This document shows positions 15,638 to 24,373 of a DNA stretch of 35,152 nt, in pieces (the first letter of the stretch is position 1; the number at the start of each line of letters is the position of its first letter). The translations under genes and the position numbers were made by a program. The DNA is from an uncultured Lachnospiraceae bacterium (GTDB lineage: Bacteria > Bacillota > Clostridia > Lachnospirales > Lachnospiraceae). Below the pieces are notes generated by a model. That model did not search any database. It worked only from the letters and a program-made list of their open reading frames with translations, and was not told where the DNA came from. The DNA is taken from positions 1-35,152 of the forward strand of contig CACXGE010000092.1 in the NCBI GenBank assembly GCA_902767135.1. The letters are read 5' to 3'.

Positions 15638-16936
15638 ATGAAAGGAAAAAACAGACTTTCCATGCTGGCAGTGGTATTGCTGTTAGTGTTTATGTTCTGG
15701 TATGGATTAGAGGCATCCATAACAGAACAAAATCAGAATGTAGCTGGCGGTATTCAAAATGCAGAGATTACTGTGTGGTATTGCGATGAAAGTTTAAAGG
15801 ACTATGTAGAGAGTGCTGCCCAAAGCTATAGCCAGGCATATCATGCCAAGGTAAATGTGGAGCAAATCTCAGAAGTCAGCTATATTGAGAAGATTAATGA
15901 GCAGAGCGTAGGAGAGGAGTTTACTGGACCGGATGTGTATTTAGTCAGCAATGATGAGCTTGAGATGATGGAGTTGGCAGGACTGACTAAGAAAGTAAAG
16001 GATAAGAAAAAGCACTATACTACGGAACACTATTGCGATACTGCCCTCCATGCAGTCAGATACAATGGCGCCCAGATTGCGTATCCGGTAAGTTTTGAAA
16101 CCAGCTTTTTAATCTATAATAAGGAGTACGCAGTTCTGGAAGAACAGGACGAAGAAGGTAATAATTTGACAAGAGAAGTAATTCCAGCCGATTTTGAACA
16201 AATCAAGGATTTTTCCGAAAAATGTGAGCTGCAGGAAGGGGTGGAAAATATTTTTCGCTTTGATGTGTCGGATATATTTTATACCTACTTCGTTGTAGGA
16301 AACTACCTGCAGTTAGGCGGTCTGGACGGAGATAATGCCGGGGTGGTTGACATTGCAAATCCTCAGGTGAAGGCCTGTCTGGAAGCTTTTCAGGAGATGG
16401 CACAGTTTTTTGCAATGGATGTAAAGACCATTAACTATGAAACTGTTATGGAAGAATTTGCACAGGGGAAAACTGTGTATACCATTGGAAAGACAGATGC
16501 GCTTAGACGTATTCAGGAACTTGTTAAGGAAAATGGAAAAGAGATTTCGATTGGTGTGGCGTCTCTTCCAAATATTTCGGAGGATTTAAATACCAAGGCA
16601 TTATCCATTACCACAGTAGCCGTTGTGAATGGTTATACAAGGCAGGAAGAAGCGGCTTCGGATTTTGCGGATTATCTTGCGTACGGTTATGTAGGAAAAC
16701 TGTATGAGACCACAGGAAAGTACTGTGCAAAACGGGGGGAGAGTAAAGTGGAAAGTTCATTTCATGATGAAATTTACAGCCAGTATGAAAACTCTGTTTC
16801 CCTTCCCAAATTAATCAACGCAAGCAACTTCTGGGTGAACATGGAAATTGCATTTTTTAACATCTGGAGTGGAGAGGATGTGACCACACAGATTGAGAAG
16901 GTTTCAGACCAGTTGACCCGTCAGCTAAGTAACTAA
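15638..16936 (+). CDS. Extracellular solute-binding protein, membrane-anchored, without ABC partners
   Basis: 432 residues. A hydrophobic N-terminus (MLAVVLLLVFMFWYGL) lacks a lipobox Cys, so it is either a signal anchor or a cleaved signal. The mature part begins AEITVWYCDESLKDYVESAA, the first strand of a family 1-type solute-binding fold, and IAYPVSFETSFLIYNKEYA and VDIANPQVKACLEAFQEM fit periplasmic sugar-binding proteins. No permease or ATPase gene adjoins it, so it may work with a distant transporter or as a sensor. GGAG lies 9 bp before ATG. Just upstream (15595-15612) is a GAAAAC...GTTTTC inverted repeat that could be an operator. Ends at a terminator. Confidence 0.75.
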   Translation: MKGKNRLSMLAVVLLLVFMFWYGLEASITEQNQNVAGGIQNAEITVWYCDESLKDYVESAAQSYSQAYHAKVNVEQISEVSYIEKINEQSVGEEFTGPDVYLVSNDELEMMELAGLTKKVKDKKKHYTTEHYCDTALHAVRYNGAQIAYPVSFETSFLIYNKEYAVLEEQDEEGNNLTREVIPADFEQIKDFSEKCELQEGVENIFRFDVSDIFYTYFVVGNYLQLGGLDGDNAGVVDIANPQVKACLEAFQEMAQFFAMDVKTINYETVMEEFAQGKTVYTIGKTDALRRIQELVKENGKEISIGVASLPNISEDLNTKALSITTVAVVNGYTRQEEAASDFADYLAYGYVGKLYETTGKYCAKRGESKVESSFHDEIYSQYENSVSLPKLINASNFWVNMEIAFFNIWSGEDVTTQIEKVSDQLTRQLSN

Positions 16937-16977
16937 AAGATATATCTAATTATATTATTATATTACAAAACTTTGTA

Positions 16978-17023
16978 GAAAAAGAAGAGTTTGTCAAATA
17001 TTGATTACAACTCTTCTTTTTTT
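16978..17023 (+). terminator. Intrinsic terminator after the solute-binding protein gene
   Basis: Arms AAAAGAAGAGTT and AACTCTTCTTTT separated by about 19 nt, followed by T residues. It ends about 75 bp before the comEA region. Confidence 0.8.
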
Positions 17024-17130
17024 AATGGAAAAATATTAAAATTTTTTACTTTTTTGTTGTAAAAATATGAATTTTTAGATAAAATATAATTATCCATATG
17101 CATTTAAGGATATCTGTTCCAAAAGATATC

Positions 17131-17733
17131 ATGAAAAGCAAAATACTAAAATATGTTATTATAGTGATTCTGTTTGTTATATGTGGGGGATACTATTACA
17201 CCAAGGAAATACTACCTAAGGATTCAAAGGTTCAGGAGGAGGTGGTCTATCAGATGGAAGGTCAGACAGAAGACCAGGCAAAAGATATGACAGACTCGTC
17301 CAAGGCAGAGAAACAAAAAATTGTAGTACATATCTGTGGTGCAGTAGTAAATCCCGGGGTGTATGAATTGTCAGAGGATGCCAGAGTATATGAGGCAATC
17401 AGGATGGCAGGTGGAATGACAAAGGATGCAGCAGGAGACCAATTAAATCAGGCCCAGGAGCTTGAGGATGGACAACAGTTGTACATTCCATATATTTCTG
17501 AGGAAACCGTGATTGTAAAAGAAAAAAATACTGTGGAACAGGGAATCAATATTAACACGGCAACGAAAGAGGAGCTTATGACATTGCCTGGAATTGGAGA
17601 ATCCAAGGCACAAGCCATTATTGACTATCGGGAACAAAAGGGAGATTTTAACACAATTCAGGAATTGACCAATATTTCCGGCATAAAAAATGGTGTGTAT
17701 GAAAAAATAAAAGAACTAGTGAGGATTAGGTGA
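17131..17733 (+). CDS. comEA: ComEA-type competence protein (SLBB plus helix-hairpin-helix)
   Basis: 200 residues from ATG 17131. One N-terminal membrane anchor (ILKYVIIVILFVICGGYYY), an acidic spacer, an SLBB domain (KIVVHICGAVVNPGVYELSEDARVYEAI... to LEDGQQLYIPY) and two helix-hairpin-helix motifs (GININTATKEELMTLPGIGESKAQAIIDYR, then ELTNISGIKNGVYEKI). ComEA binds double-stranded DNA outside the membrane and passes it to the ComEC channel, encoded four genes further on. An in-frame ATG at 17098 adds 11 residues but lies only 8 bp after a TATAAT (17085-17090), so the later ATG is preferred; neither has a good ribosome binding site. Confidence 0.88.
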   Translation: MKSKILKYVIIVILFVICGGYYYTKEILPKDSKVQEEVVYQMEGQTEDQAKDMTDSSKAEKQKIVVHICGAVVNPGVYELSEDARVYEAIRMAGGMTKDAAGDQLNQAQELEDGQQLYIPYISEETVIVKEKNTVEQGININTATKEELMTLPGIGESKAQAIIDYREQKGDFNTIQELTNISGIKNGVYEKIKELVRIR

Positions 17734-17737
17734 AGAA

Positions 17738-18427
17738 ATGAGTAAGAAAGTATTAGTTGTTGATGATGAAAAGTTAATTGTAAAGGGAATTCGATTCAGT
17801 CTGGAGCAGGATGGAATGGAAGTGGACTGTGCATATGATGGGGAGGAAGCGTTAGAGAAAGCAAAGGAAAACGAATATGATATCATACTGTTGGATGTAA
17901 TGCTTCCAAAGTTCACAGGGTTTGAAGTATGCCAACAGGTGAGAGAATTTTCAAGTGTTCCCATTATCATGCTTACTGCGAAAGGCGATGATATGGATAA
18001 GATTCTTGGTCTGGAATATGGTGCGGATGATTACATTACAAAGCCCTTTAATATTTTGGAAGTAAAAGCCAGAATAAAGGCGATTCTGCGTCGTGGTACA
18101 GGGAAAGAGGAGGCGAAGCCGGATGAATCCCAGATTACATGTGGAGAGTTGACATTAGATTTAGAGGGAAGAAGACTTCAAATCAGTGGAGAAGAGATTA
18201 ATCTGACAGCAAAAGAATTTGATGTACTGGAATTACTAGTCACAAATCCAAACAAGGTTTATGGAAGAGAAAAGCTGTTGAGTATGGTATGGGGAGAAGA
18301 GTATCCGGGAGATGTGCGAACTGTTGATGTACATATTCGTAGACTCCGTGAAAAGATTGAGGCAAATCCAAGTGAACCAAGGTATGTGCATACAAAATGG
18401 GGAGTAGGATATTATTTTCAGGGTTAA
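17738..18427 (+). CDS. OmpR-family response regulator
   Basis: 229 residues. The receiver domain has the acidic pair D9-D10, phospho-acceptor D53 (ILLDVMLP), the LTAKGDD region and the conserved Lys in TKPF. The C-terminal winged helix shows LTAKEFDVLELLVTNPNKVYGREKLL and RTVDVHIRRLREKI. Its partner kinase starts 18 bp downstream. Lies 4 bp after comEA. WalR/MtrA-like regulators have this architecture; target genes unknown. Confidence 0.93.
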   Translation: MSKKVLVVDDEKLIVKGIRFSLEQDGMEVDCAYDGEEALEKAKENEYDIILLDVMLPKFTGFEVCQQVREFSSVPIIMLTAKGDDMDKILGLEYGADDYITKPFNILEVKARIKAILRRGTGKEEAKPDESQITCGELTLDLEGRRLQISGEEINLTAKEFDVLELLVTNPNKVYGREKLLSMVWGEEYPGDVRTVDVHIRRLREKIEANPSEPRYVHTKWGVGYYFQG

Positions 18428-18445
18428 TCATAAGGAGTGCTAGAA

Positions 18446-19882
18446 ATGAAGGGTTTAGACGAAGTATTTCACAGTCTCAGACTGCGAATCTTTTTTGTGG
18501 TACTTCTTGTGGGGATGATACCTGCACTTTGTATCAAAGTAGGAATTATTAAATCGTATGAAGAGTGGGCTATCTCCGCACGGAAAATAGAAATTCAGTC
18601 CCAGTGTAACAGTGTGTCCAACCAGTTGCTCAGCGAAAATTATTTATTTCATGGTAATTCAGATAGAATTGATGCAGAGCTAAGTCAGTTGTCTAATATT
18701 TATGATGGAAGAATCGTGATTGTGGACAGTGCATTGAAAATAGTTGAGGATACCTATGACACAGATGAGGGAAAAACACTGATTACACCAGAGGTAATTC
18801 AGTGTTTTCAAGGACATAACACGGAAAACTATGATGAAAATGCAAGATATTTAGAAATGACCATTCCTATTATCAACAACGTGGAAGGAAATGGCCAGGA
18901 AATATGTGGAGTTATGTGTGCGAACGTATCAACAGACAGCATTCATTCCACCATTGAGCAACTTACGTTAAAAGTGGATTTGCTGGTTATGATTTTTGCT
19001 GTGATTGTTATTGTGGTTGCAGTAGTATTCTCCAGATCTGTTACCGTACCGTTTAAGAAGATGACAGATTCCATAGCGGAATGGGGAGAAGAAGTAGATG
19101 AAAAAACCATTGTAAAGACTATGACAGAGTACTCGGAAACACATCTGATAGCAGAATCCTTCGCCAGACTTCTAGGAAAGATGAAAAGTGTGGATAAGGC
19201 AAGGCAGGAATTTGTCTCTAATGTCAGTCATGAATTAAAAACCCCATTGACATCCATGAAAGTATTGGCAGATTCGTTAATTTCTATGGGAGATGCTCCA
19301 GCAGAGATGTACCGGGAGTTTATGACGGATATGTCCGAAGAAATAGACAGAGAGAATAAGATTATCAATGACTTGCTGTCACTGGTAAAATTGGATAAGA
19401 CAGAAGCAAAGCCAGTGATACAGCAGATGTCCATTAATCATGTCATTGAGTTGATTATGAAACGCTTAAAACCAATTGCCCAAAAGAGAAATATTGAGTT
19501 GGTATATGAAAGCATTCGTCATGTAACAGCGGATATCGACGAGGTGAAATTCACATTAGCAATTTCCAATCTTGTGGAAAATGCTATAAAATACAATAAG
19601 GACAATGGATGGGTGCATGTTATGTTGAATGCAGATCATAAAGATATGTACATCACCATTGAAGACTCAGGCATCGGTATTCCAAATGATTGTATTGATG
19701 ATATTTTTGAACGATTTTACCGAGTGGATAAATCTCACTCAAGAGAAATTGGCGGTACCGGTCTGGGACTTGCCATTACCAAAAATGCAATATTAATGCA
19801 CCATGGCACGGTAAAGGTTACCAGTAAGGAAGGGGAAGGAACTACGTTTGTCGTGAGAGTTCCTTTGAACTATATTGAGTAA
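18446..19882 (+). CDS. Membrane sensor histidine kinase
   Basis: 478 residues from ATG 18446, preferred over GTG 18437 because AAGGAG at 18432-18437 would overlap the GTG but is 8 bp from the ATG. Topology: transmembrane segment about 15-34, extracellular sensor of about 150 residues, second segment about 182-202, HAMP, HisKA with H262 (VSNVSHELKTPL), and HATPase boxes NLVENAIKYN, DSGIGIP and GGTGLGLAI. It should phosphorylate the regulator encoded just upstream. The sensor domain shows no family I recognise. A GerM lipoprotein gene follows 14 bp later. Confidence 0.92.
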   Translation: MKGLDEVFHSLRLRIFFVVLLVGMIPALCIKVGIIKSYEEWAISARKIEIQSQCNSVSNQLLSENYLFHGNSDRIDAELSQLSNIYDGRIVIVDSALKIVEDTYDTDEGKTLITPEVIQCFQGHNTENYDENARYLEMTIPIINNVEGNGQEICGVMCANVSTDSIHSTIEQLTLKVDLLVMIFAVIVIVVAVVFSRSVTVPFKKMTDSIAEWGEEVDEKTIVKTMTEYSETHLIAESFARLLGKMKSVDKARQEFVSNVSHELKTPLTSMKVLADSLISMGDAPAEMYREFMTDMSEEIDRENKIINDLLSLVKLDKTEAKPVIQQMSINHVIELIMKRLKPIAQKRNIELVYESIRHVTADIDEVKFTLAISNLVENAIKYNKDNGWVHVMLNADHKDMYITIEDSGIGIPNDCIDDIFERFYRVDKSHSREIGGTGLGLAITKNAILMHHGTVKVTSKEGEGTTFVVRVPLNYIE

Positions 19883-19896
19883 GGTGGTGCTGGAAA

Positions 19897-20877
19897 ATGA
19901 AAAAAATGAGAAATGATAAAAAAACATCAATTTTAAGAAAAATACAGGTCATTATCTGTTGTATTTGTCTGATGGTCGTGGGAACAGGCTGCAATGCAGG
20001 GAGTGAATCAGAGATACAGACAGAACTAGAAAAAGGTCAGGTAAATATATATTATTTAAGCAATGCAACCTGTACTCTGGAGAATAGAGTGTATAATATG
20101 ACCACCACGGATGTGGATTCTATGATTAAGGAGCTATTTAATAAGCTGGTGGAGAAGCCAAATGATATTAGTTTAAAATCAGCTGTTCCAGAGGAAGTGG
20201 AATTGTTGAGCTATCGAATAGAAAATAAACTGCTTACCATGTTTTTTTCGGATGAATACTACGCTATGTCATCCATAGATGAGGTGCTTTGTCGGGCAGC
20301 CGTGGTGAAGACTCTGATGCAGATTGAAGGAATCAGTGGAATTGAATTTGTAATCAGTAATCAGCCATTGGTAGACAAGGCCGGTTATACGGTGGGACTA
20401 ATGACAAAAGATACATTTGTGGATAACATGGGTTCTGATATTGATTCCTTCCAAAAAACAGAGTTAAACTTATACTTTAGCAATATGGAAGGAACGGGTC
20501 TGGTTCTTGTGAGGAGAACCCTTTCTTATAACACCAATATTTCCATTGAAAAATTGATTGTTGAGCAGTTGTTAAGGGGTGTGGATTCCAAGGATGGGCT
20601 GGGAGTGGTGAAATCCGCCTTGCCATCAAATGCCAGACTTTTAAGTTTATATGTAAAAGATAGTGTTTGTTATGTGAATTTTGATGAAAACTTTGTAAAT
20701 CAAACCACCAATGTGGAGGAAGAAGTGATGATTTACTCTCTGGTAAATTCTTTGACGGAGTTATCCAGTATTACCAAGGTTCAGATATCCGTCAATGGAA
20801 ATTCAAACAGGGTATTTCGGGAGAAGGTAAATCTCAATACAATGTTTGAACGAAATGAAAAATATATTATACAGTAA
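19897..20877 (+). CDS. Lipoprotein with two GerM/GerMN domains
   Basis: 326 residues. Lipoprotein signal with lipobox VVGTGC (Cys near 32). Two tandem GerMN-type domains: about 47-180 (NIYYLSNATCTLENRVYNM... to FVISNQPL) and about 190-315 (LNLYFSNMEGTGLVLVRRTL... to VQISVNGN). In Bacillus, GerM is a sporulation/germination lipoprotein; in Actinobacteria the GerMN lipoprotein LpqB is encoded next to and modulates the kinase MtrB. Its place directly after the histidine kinase suggests a similar partner role here, which is inference. Confidence 0.85.
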   Translation: MKKMRNDKKTSILRKIQVIICCICLMVVGTGCNAGSESEIQTELEKGQVNIYYLSNATCTLENRVYNMTTTDVDSMIKELFNKLVEKPNDISLKSAVPEEVELLSYRIENKLLTMFFSDEYYAMSSIDEVLCRAAVVKTLMQIEGISGIEFVISNQPLVDKAGYTVGLMTKDTFVDNMGSDIDSFQKTELNLYFSNMEGTGLVLVRRTLSYNTNISIEKLIVEQLLRGVDSKDGLGVVKSALPSNARLLSLYVKDSVCYVNFDENFVNQTTNVEEEVMIYSLVNSLTELSSITKVQISVNGNSNRVFREKVNLNTMFERNEKYIIQ

Positions 20878-20894
20878 TCAAAATTATGATTTTA

Positions 20895-20920
20895 TATGCC
20901 TCCACAAATGTGGGGGCATA
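20895..20920. other. Hairpin between the GerM lipoprotein and comEC genes
   Basis: Arms TATGCCTCCACA and TGTGGGGGCATA with a 2-nt centre (in practice a 4-nt loop) and one wobble pair. No T-tract follows on the + strand, so it is not a classic terminator. It could be an attenuating or RNA-stabilising hairpin, 20 bp before the comEC start. Confidence 0.45.
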
Positions 20921-20939
20921 GGATAAAGGGAGGGAATAG

Positions 20940-23171
20940 ATGAAGGAAAGACCAATGTGTATTCTGGCCATTGGCGTCATTCTTATGATTCTACTGACAA
21001 CCATACAAGGGGTTCTTGCCAATGATGTATTAAATTCGAAAGAAAAGTGGATACCTGATAAATCACATGGAAGTTTCTGTGGTCAGGTAATAAAAAAACA
21101 GAAAACAAAAGATAAAATAAATCTGGTGTTAAAAGAACAGCGTAATATCAATATTCTAGTATATATTCAAGAAGATTCATGTCAAATCGGTGACAAAGTA
21201 AAAATCCAAGGTATCATTTACAGATTGCAAAATAAGAGAAACAAAGGAATGTTTCATCAGGCATTATATATGAAATCCATTAATATTGATTATACCTGCA
21301 AAGGGGAAACAATAGAAGTGATGGAAGAAAATCATTACATAATGAATGATTTTAAAGAGGATCTCTTTCGGCTTCGCATGATATGTTATGAAAAACTATT
21401 TCATATTTTTCCAGAAGAAATGGCAGGCATTTTAGGGGGAATGATTTTAGGAGACAAAGGAGGAATGCAGGAAGAGACAAAGACATTATACCAACAGGCT
21501 GGAATATTACATCTTATTAGTATTTCCGGATTGCATATCACATTTTTAGGAATTTCGTTGTATCATTTCATGAGGAAAATATTGGGATATTTAGGTAGTG
21601 GATTGGTTACCGCCGGATTCCTGGGAAGTTATCTGTTACTTTGTGGCGGAAGTGTTTCTGCCCTGCGAGCAGTGTTCATGTCAATCATTATGATTACAGG
21701 ATGGTATCTGGGGCGGACTTATGATTTGCTCAGTGCCATTTCTATGGCTGCAATTGTGATTCTTTTAAAGTACCCCTATCAGTTGTATCAGAGCGGATTC
21801 TTATTATCTTTTGGAGCTGTACTAGGCATTTGCCTTGTGTCAAAACAATTGACAGTAACTTTTGTCCATAGAAATGAAAAGGGTCCGGGTTCTAAAATAA
21901 AGGAGGCTGTGCTGTCAAATCTGGGGATACAGATGACCACTTGTCCCGTGATCCTGTATTCCTACTTCGAGGTACCGTTGTATGGATTGGTATTAAATCT
22001 TATTTTCATACCGTTTATGAGTCTGATTCTTCTGTCAGGAATTTTAGCTATGGTGGTGGGATTTGTCTCGGTGGAAGCAGGGTCCTTTCTGGGAGGAGTA
22101 GCAGTGGTATTACTGCAAGGATATGAACTGCTTGCAAAATTTACAATCTCCCTGCCATTTGCAAGGCTTAAGCTGGGACAGCCGGATATTGTGTGTATTG
22201 TAATATACTATCTGTGCCTGACGGTCAGTGTTTATGGTCTTCATAAATTAAATCAACGTAAGGAAAAAAGGATAGAGGGTCAGAAGGGAGTGTTGGAGGT
22301 AAAGGATGGTTATGATAAGTTAAAAGCAGCATTTGTTTTTTTCTTATGGATAGGCTTTTTCGTTTTGGGATATCATCCTCCCAAAGAGTTAAATGTTACC
22401 ATGTTAGATGTGGGTCAGGGAGATGCTATAGTGATAGAAAGAAAAAATCGGGTATATCTGGTGGATGGTGGAAGTTCTGATGTGCCGCAAGTGGGAAAGT
22501 ATAGGATGATCCCGTATCTAAAATCCCAGGGAATTGTTGTGATTGATGGTATCTTTATCTCTCATATGGACAGTGACCATGTTTCGGGAATCAAGGAGTT
22601 AGTAGAGGCTGGAGTGAAGGGAGAATTTGTGATAAAAAGAGCATTTCTTCCAAATATAGATAATAAGGATCAAGTATATATGGAAATGGAGGAACAGCTG
22701 AAAAAAATAGGGATAGGAATTGTTTATCTAAACAGGGGAATGGATTTTGAAATAGATAACTTAAGATTTAAAATATTACAGCCAAAGCCTGGGGTGTCTT
22801 ATTCAGACAGAAATGAAGGCTCCTTGGTGTTTGAAATCTCCTATCAAGATTTTTCCATGCTTTTTACCGGGGATGTGGAGGGACAGGGAGAAAAAGAACT
22901 ATTAGAAACAGGGGCTTTACAGGAAATCGATGTATTAAAGGTGGCACATCATGGTTCGGAATATACTACCTCACAGGAAATGTTGGAAATACTTCGTCCA
23001 AAGATTGGACTGATTTCCTGTGGTTTGGACAACAAATATGGACACCCTCATGAAAATCTGCTCCAACGACTGGATGATATCCATAGCCATAAATATATTA
23101 CTGCTTGCAATGGAGCTATTTCCCTGGACTATTGGAATAACAAATTAAAGGTAAAGTTAATGGTACCGTAA
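20940..23171 (+). CDS. comEC: ComEC/Rec2 DNA internalisation channel
   Basis: 743 residues. The N-terminal OB-like DUF4131 segment follows one membrane helix; the central Competence domain has many helices and the marker LHLISISGLHITFLG; the C-terminal metallo-beta-lactamase-like domain carries DVGQGDAIVIE, SHMDSDHVSG, FTGDVEG and VAHHGSEYTT. This three-part build is that of full-length ComEC, which moves single-stranded DNA across the membrane. With ComEA upstream the locus holds the core uptake proteins; no comG pilus or dprA gene is in the window. GGGAGGG lies 6 bp before ATG. Confidence 0.93.
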   Translation: MKERPMCILAIGVILMILLTTIQGVLANDVLNSKEKWIPDKSHGSFCGQVIKKQKTKDKINLVLKEQRNINILVYIQEDSCQIGDKVKIQGIIYRLQNKRNKGMFHQALYMKSINIDYTCKGETIEVMEENHYIMNDFKEDLFRLRMICYEKLFHIFPEEMAGILGGMILGDKGGMQEETKTLYQQAGILHLISISGLHITFLGISLYHFMRKILGYLGSGLVTAGFLGSYLLLCGGSVSALRAVFMSIIMITGWYLGRTYDLLSAISMAAIVILLKYPYQLYQSGFLLSFGAVLGICLVSKQLTVTFVHRNEKGPGSKIKEAVLSNLGIQMTTCPVILYSYFEVPLYGLVLNLIFIPFMSLILLSGILAMVVGFVSVEAGSFLGGVAVVLLQGYELLAKFTISLPFARLKLGQPDIVCIVIYYLCLTVSVYGLHKLNQRKEKRIEGQKGVLEVKDGYDKLKAAFVFFLWIGFFVLGYHPPKELNVTMLDVGQGDAIVIERKNRVYLVDGGSSDVPQVGKYRMIPYLKSQGIVVIDGIFISHMDSDHVSGIKELVEAGVKGEFVIKRAFLPNIDNKDQVYMEMEEQLKKIGIGIVYLNRGMDFEIDNLRFKILQPKPGVSYSDRNEGSLVFEISYQDFSMLFTGDVEGQGEKELLETGALQEIDVLKVAHHGSEYTTSQEMLEILRPKIGLISCGLDNKYGHPHENLLQRLDDIHSHKYITACNGAISLDYWNNKLKVKLMVP

Positions 23172-23208
23172 AAATACGGTATCTATTCTGTGATTCTGAA
23201 CAGATGCC
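23164..23208 (+). repeat. Two hairpins at the end of comEC, the second a degenerate MITE terminal hairpin (copy F)
   Basis: TACCGTA/TACGGTA (23164-23181, 4-nt loop) overlaps the comEC stop codon. Right after it, GGTATCTATTCTG and CTGAACAGATGCC (23179-23208) form a hairpin with the same TGATT loop as the terminal hairpin of the copy at 15443-15576, and an almost identical CTGAACAG arm. It looks like a decayed right end of the MITE-like family. Confidence 0.55.
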
Positions 23209-23267
23209 AAATACTTAATAATAGCTTAAGATTTTGTTTGGAATTTATGAAAAAGGAAATATCTACA

Positions 23268-23296
23268 TTGAAAAAGGGAAAAAAAGGTGTTAGAAT
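23268..23296 (+). promoter_or_regulatory. holA promoter
   Basis: TTGAAA (23268-23273), 17-bp spacer, TAGAAT (23291-23296) with an upstream TG (extended -10). It lies in the 200-bp gap before holA and gives holA its own start site apart from comEC. Confidence 0.6.
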
Positions 23297-23379
23297 TGTT
23301 AGTTGTCAAAGTGCGCATTCATTTCATGACGAAGGTCACAAGTGTTCTGCGCCAAATCATGAAAATGGAGTAGATGCTT

Positions 23380-24369
23380 ATGAAGGGTCTAAATGAGGAT
23401 ATCAAAACAGGAAATTTAAGACAAATATATCTCTTGTGTGGAGAGGAAGATTACTTAAAAAAGCAATATAAGGAAAAGTTGAGAAATGCCTTTTTGGACG
23501 AAGAAGATACCATGAATTACAATTATTTTTCCGGAAAAAATATCTCTTTGGATGAGGTAATTGGCATGGCAGATACTATGCCATTTTTTGCAGAGCGAAG
23601 GCTGATTGTAATCCAGGACTCAGGTTTGTTCAAAACTTCCAATGAGTTGGGGGATTATTTAAAAAGACTCCCCTCAACAACCTGTATGGTTTTTGTGGAA
23701 TCAGAGATAGATAAACGGAATAAGTTATATAAGGCAGTAAAAGATAAGGGACGAATTGTGGAACTTGGCAGACAAAATGCCAATACACTGACTACCTGGG
23801 TTCTATCAAAGCTGAAGGCAGAAAAGAAAAATATTACCAAGGATGCCATGGAACTTTTCTTTCTCAGAACCGGAGATGATATGGAGCATATCGAGAAGGA
23901 ATTGGAGAAGTTAATCTGTTTTTGTATGGAAAAAGATGTTATCGAAAGGCAGGATGTAGAACAGATATGTACGATTACAGTAACCAATAAGATTTTTGAT
24001 ATGGTTACTTACATTGCAGAACATAAAAAGGAAAAGGCATTGGCCTTGTATTATGATTTGTTGTCTCTGAAAGAACCACCTATGAGAATTTTGTTTTTGA
24101 TTGCAAGACAATTTAATTTATTACTGCAAGTAAAAGAATTGATTTACTTAGGGAAGGGCCAGGCAGAGATTGCAGGGAAAATATCTCTTGCACCATTTAT
24201 TGCAAAAAAATATATGACTCAGTCCCAAGGATTTTCAACAGAACAGCTAAGAAGTGCCGTAGAAAATTGTGTGGATGTGGAAGAAGCGGTAAAACAGGGA
24301 AGAATGAATGATAAAATTGGTGTGGAAATGCTGATTGTAAAATACAGTGAGGATGTAAAAAGAGGATAA
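23380..24369 (+). CDS. holA: DNA polymerase III delta subunit
   Basis: 329 residues from ATG 23380; GGAG is 9 bp upstream of it but only 3 bp from the alternative ATG 23374. The start MKGLNEDIKTGNLRQIYLLCGEEDYL is typical of Firmicute delta subunits, followed by MPFFAERRLIVIQDSGLF and the C-terminal KEPPMRILFLIARQFNLLLQVKEL collar domain. Delta opens the beta sliding clamp in the clamp-loader complex. The comEC-holA order is common in Firmicutes. Confidence 0.93.
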   Translation: MKGLNEDIKTGNLRQIYLLCGEEDYLKKQYKEKLRNAFLDEEDTMNYNYFSGKNISLDEVIGMADTMPFFAERRLIVIQDSGLFKTSNELGDYLKRLPSTTCMVFVESEIDKRNKLYKAVKDKGRIVELGRQNANTLTTWVLSKLKAEKKNITKDAMELFFLRTGDDMEHIEKELEKLICFCMEKDVIERQDVEQICTITVTNKIFDMVTYIAEHKKEKALALYYDLLSLKEPPMRILFLIARQFNLLLQVKELIYLGKGQAEIAGKISLAPFIAKKYMTQSQGFSTEQLRSAVENCVDVEEAVKQGRMNDKIGVEMLIVKYSEDVKRG

Positions 24370-24373
24370 GATA

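Noticed and set aside
15535..15789. 84-codon frame running from the element into the solute-binding protein gene
   Set aside because: It is out of frame with the real gene and uses element sequence for its start. It is useful only as the hypothetical extension of argD without the insertion.
23190..23396. 68-codon frame before holA starting with GTG
   Set aside because: It starts inside the decayed repeat hairpin, overlaps the holA promoter and start, and has no ribosome binding site or family resemblance.
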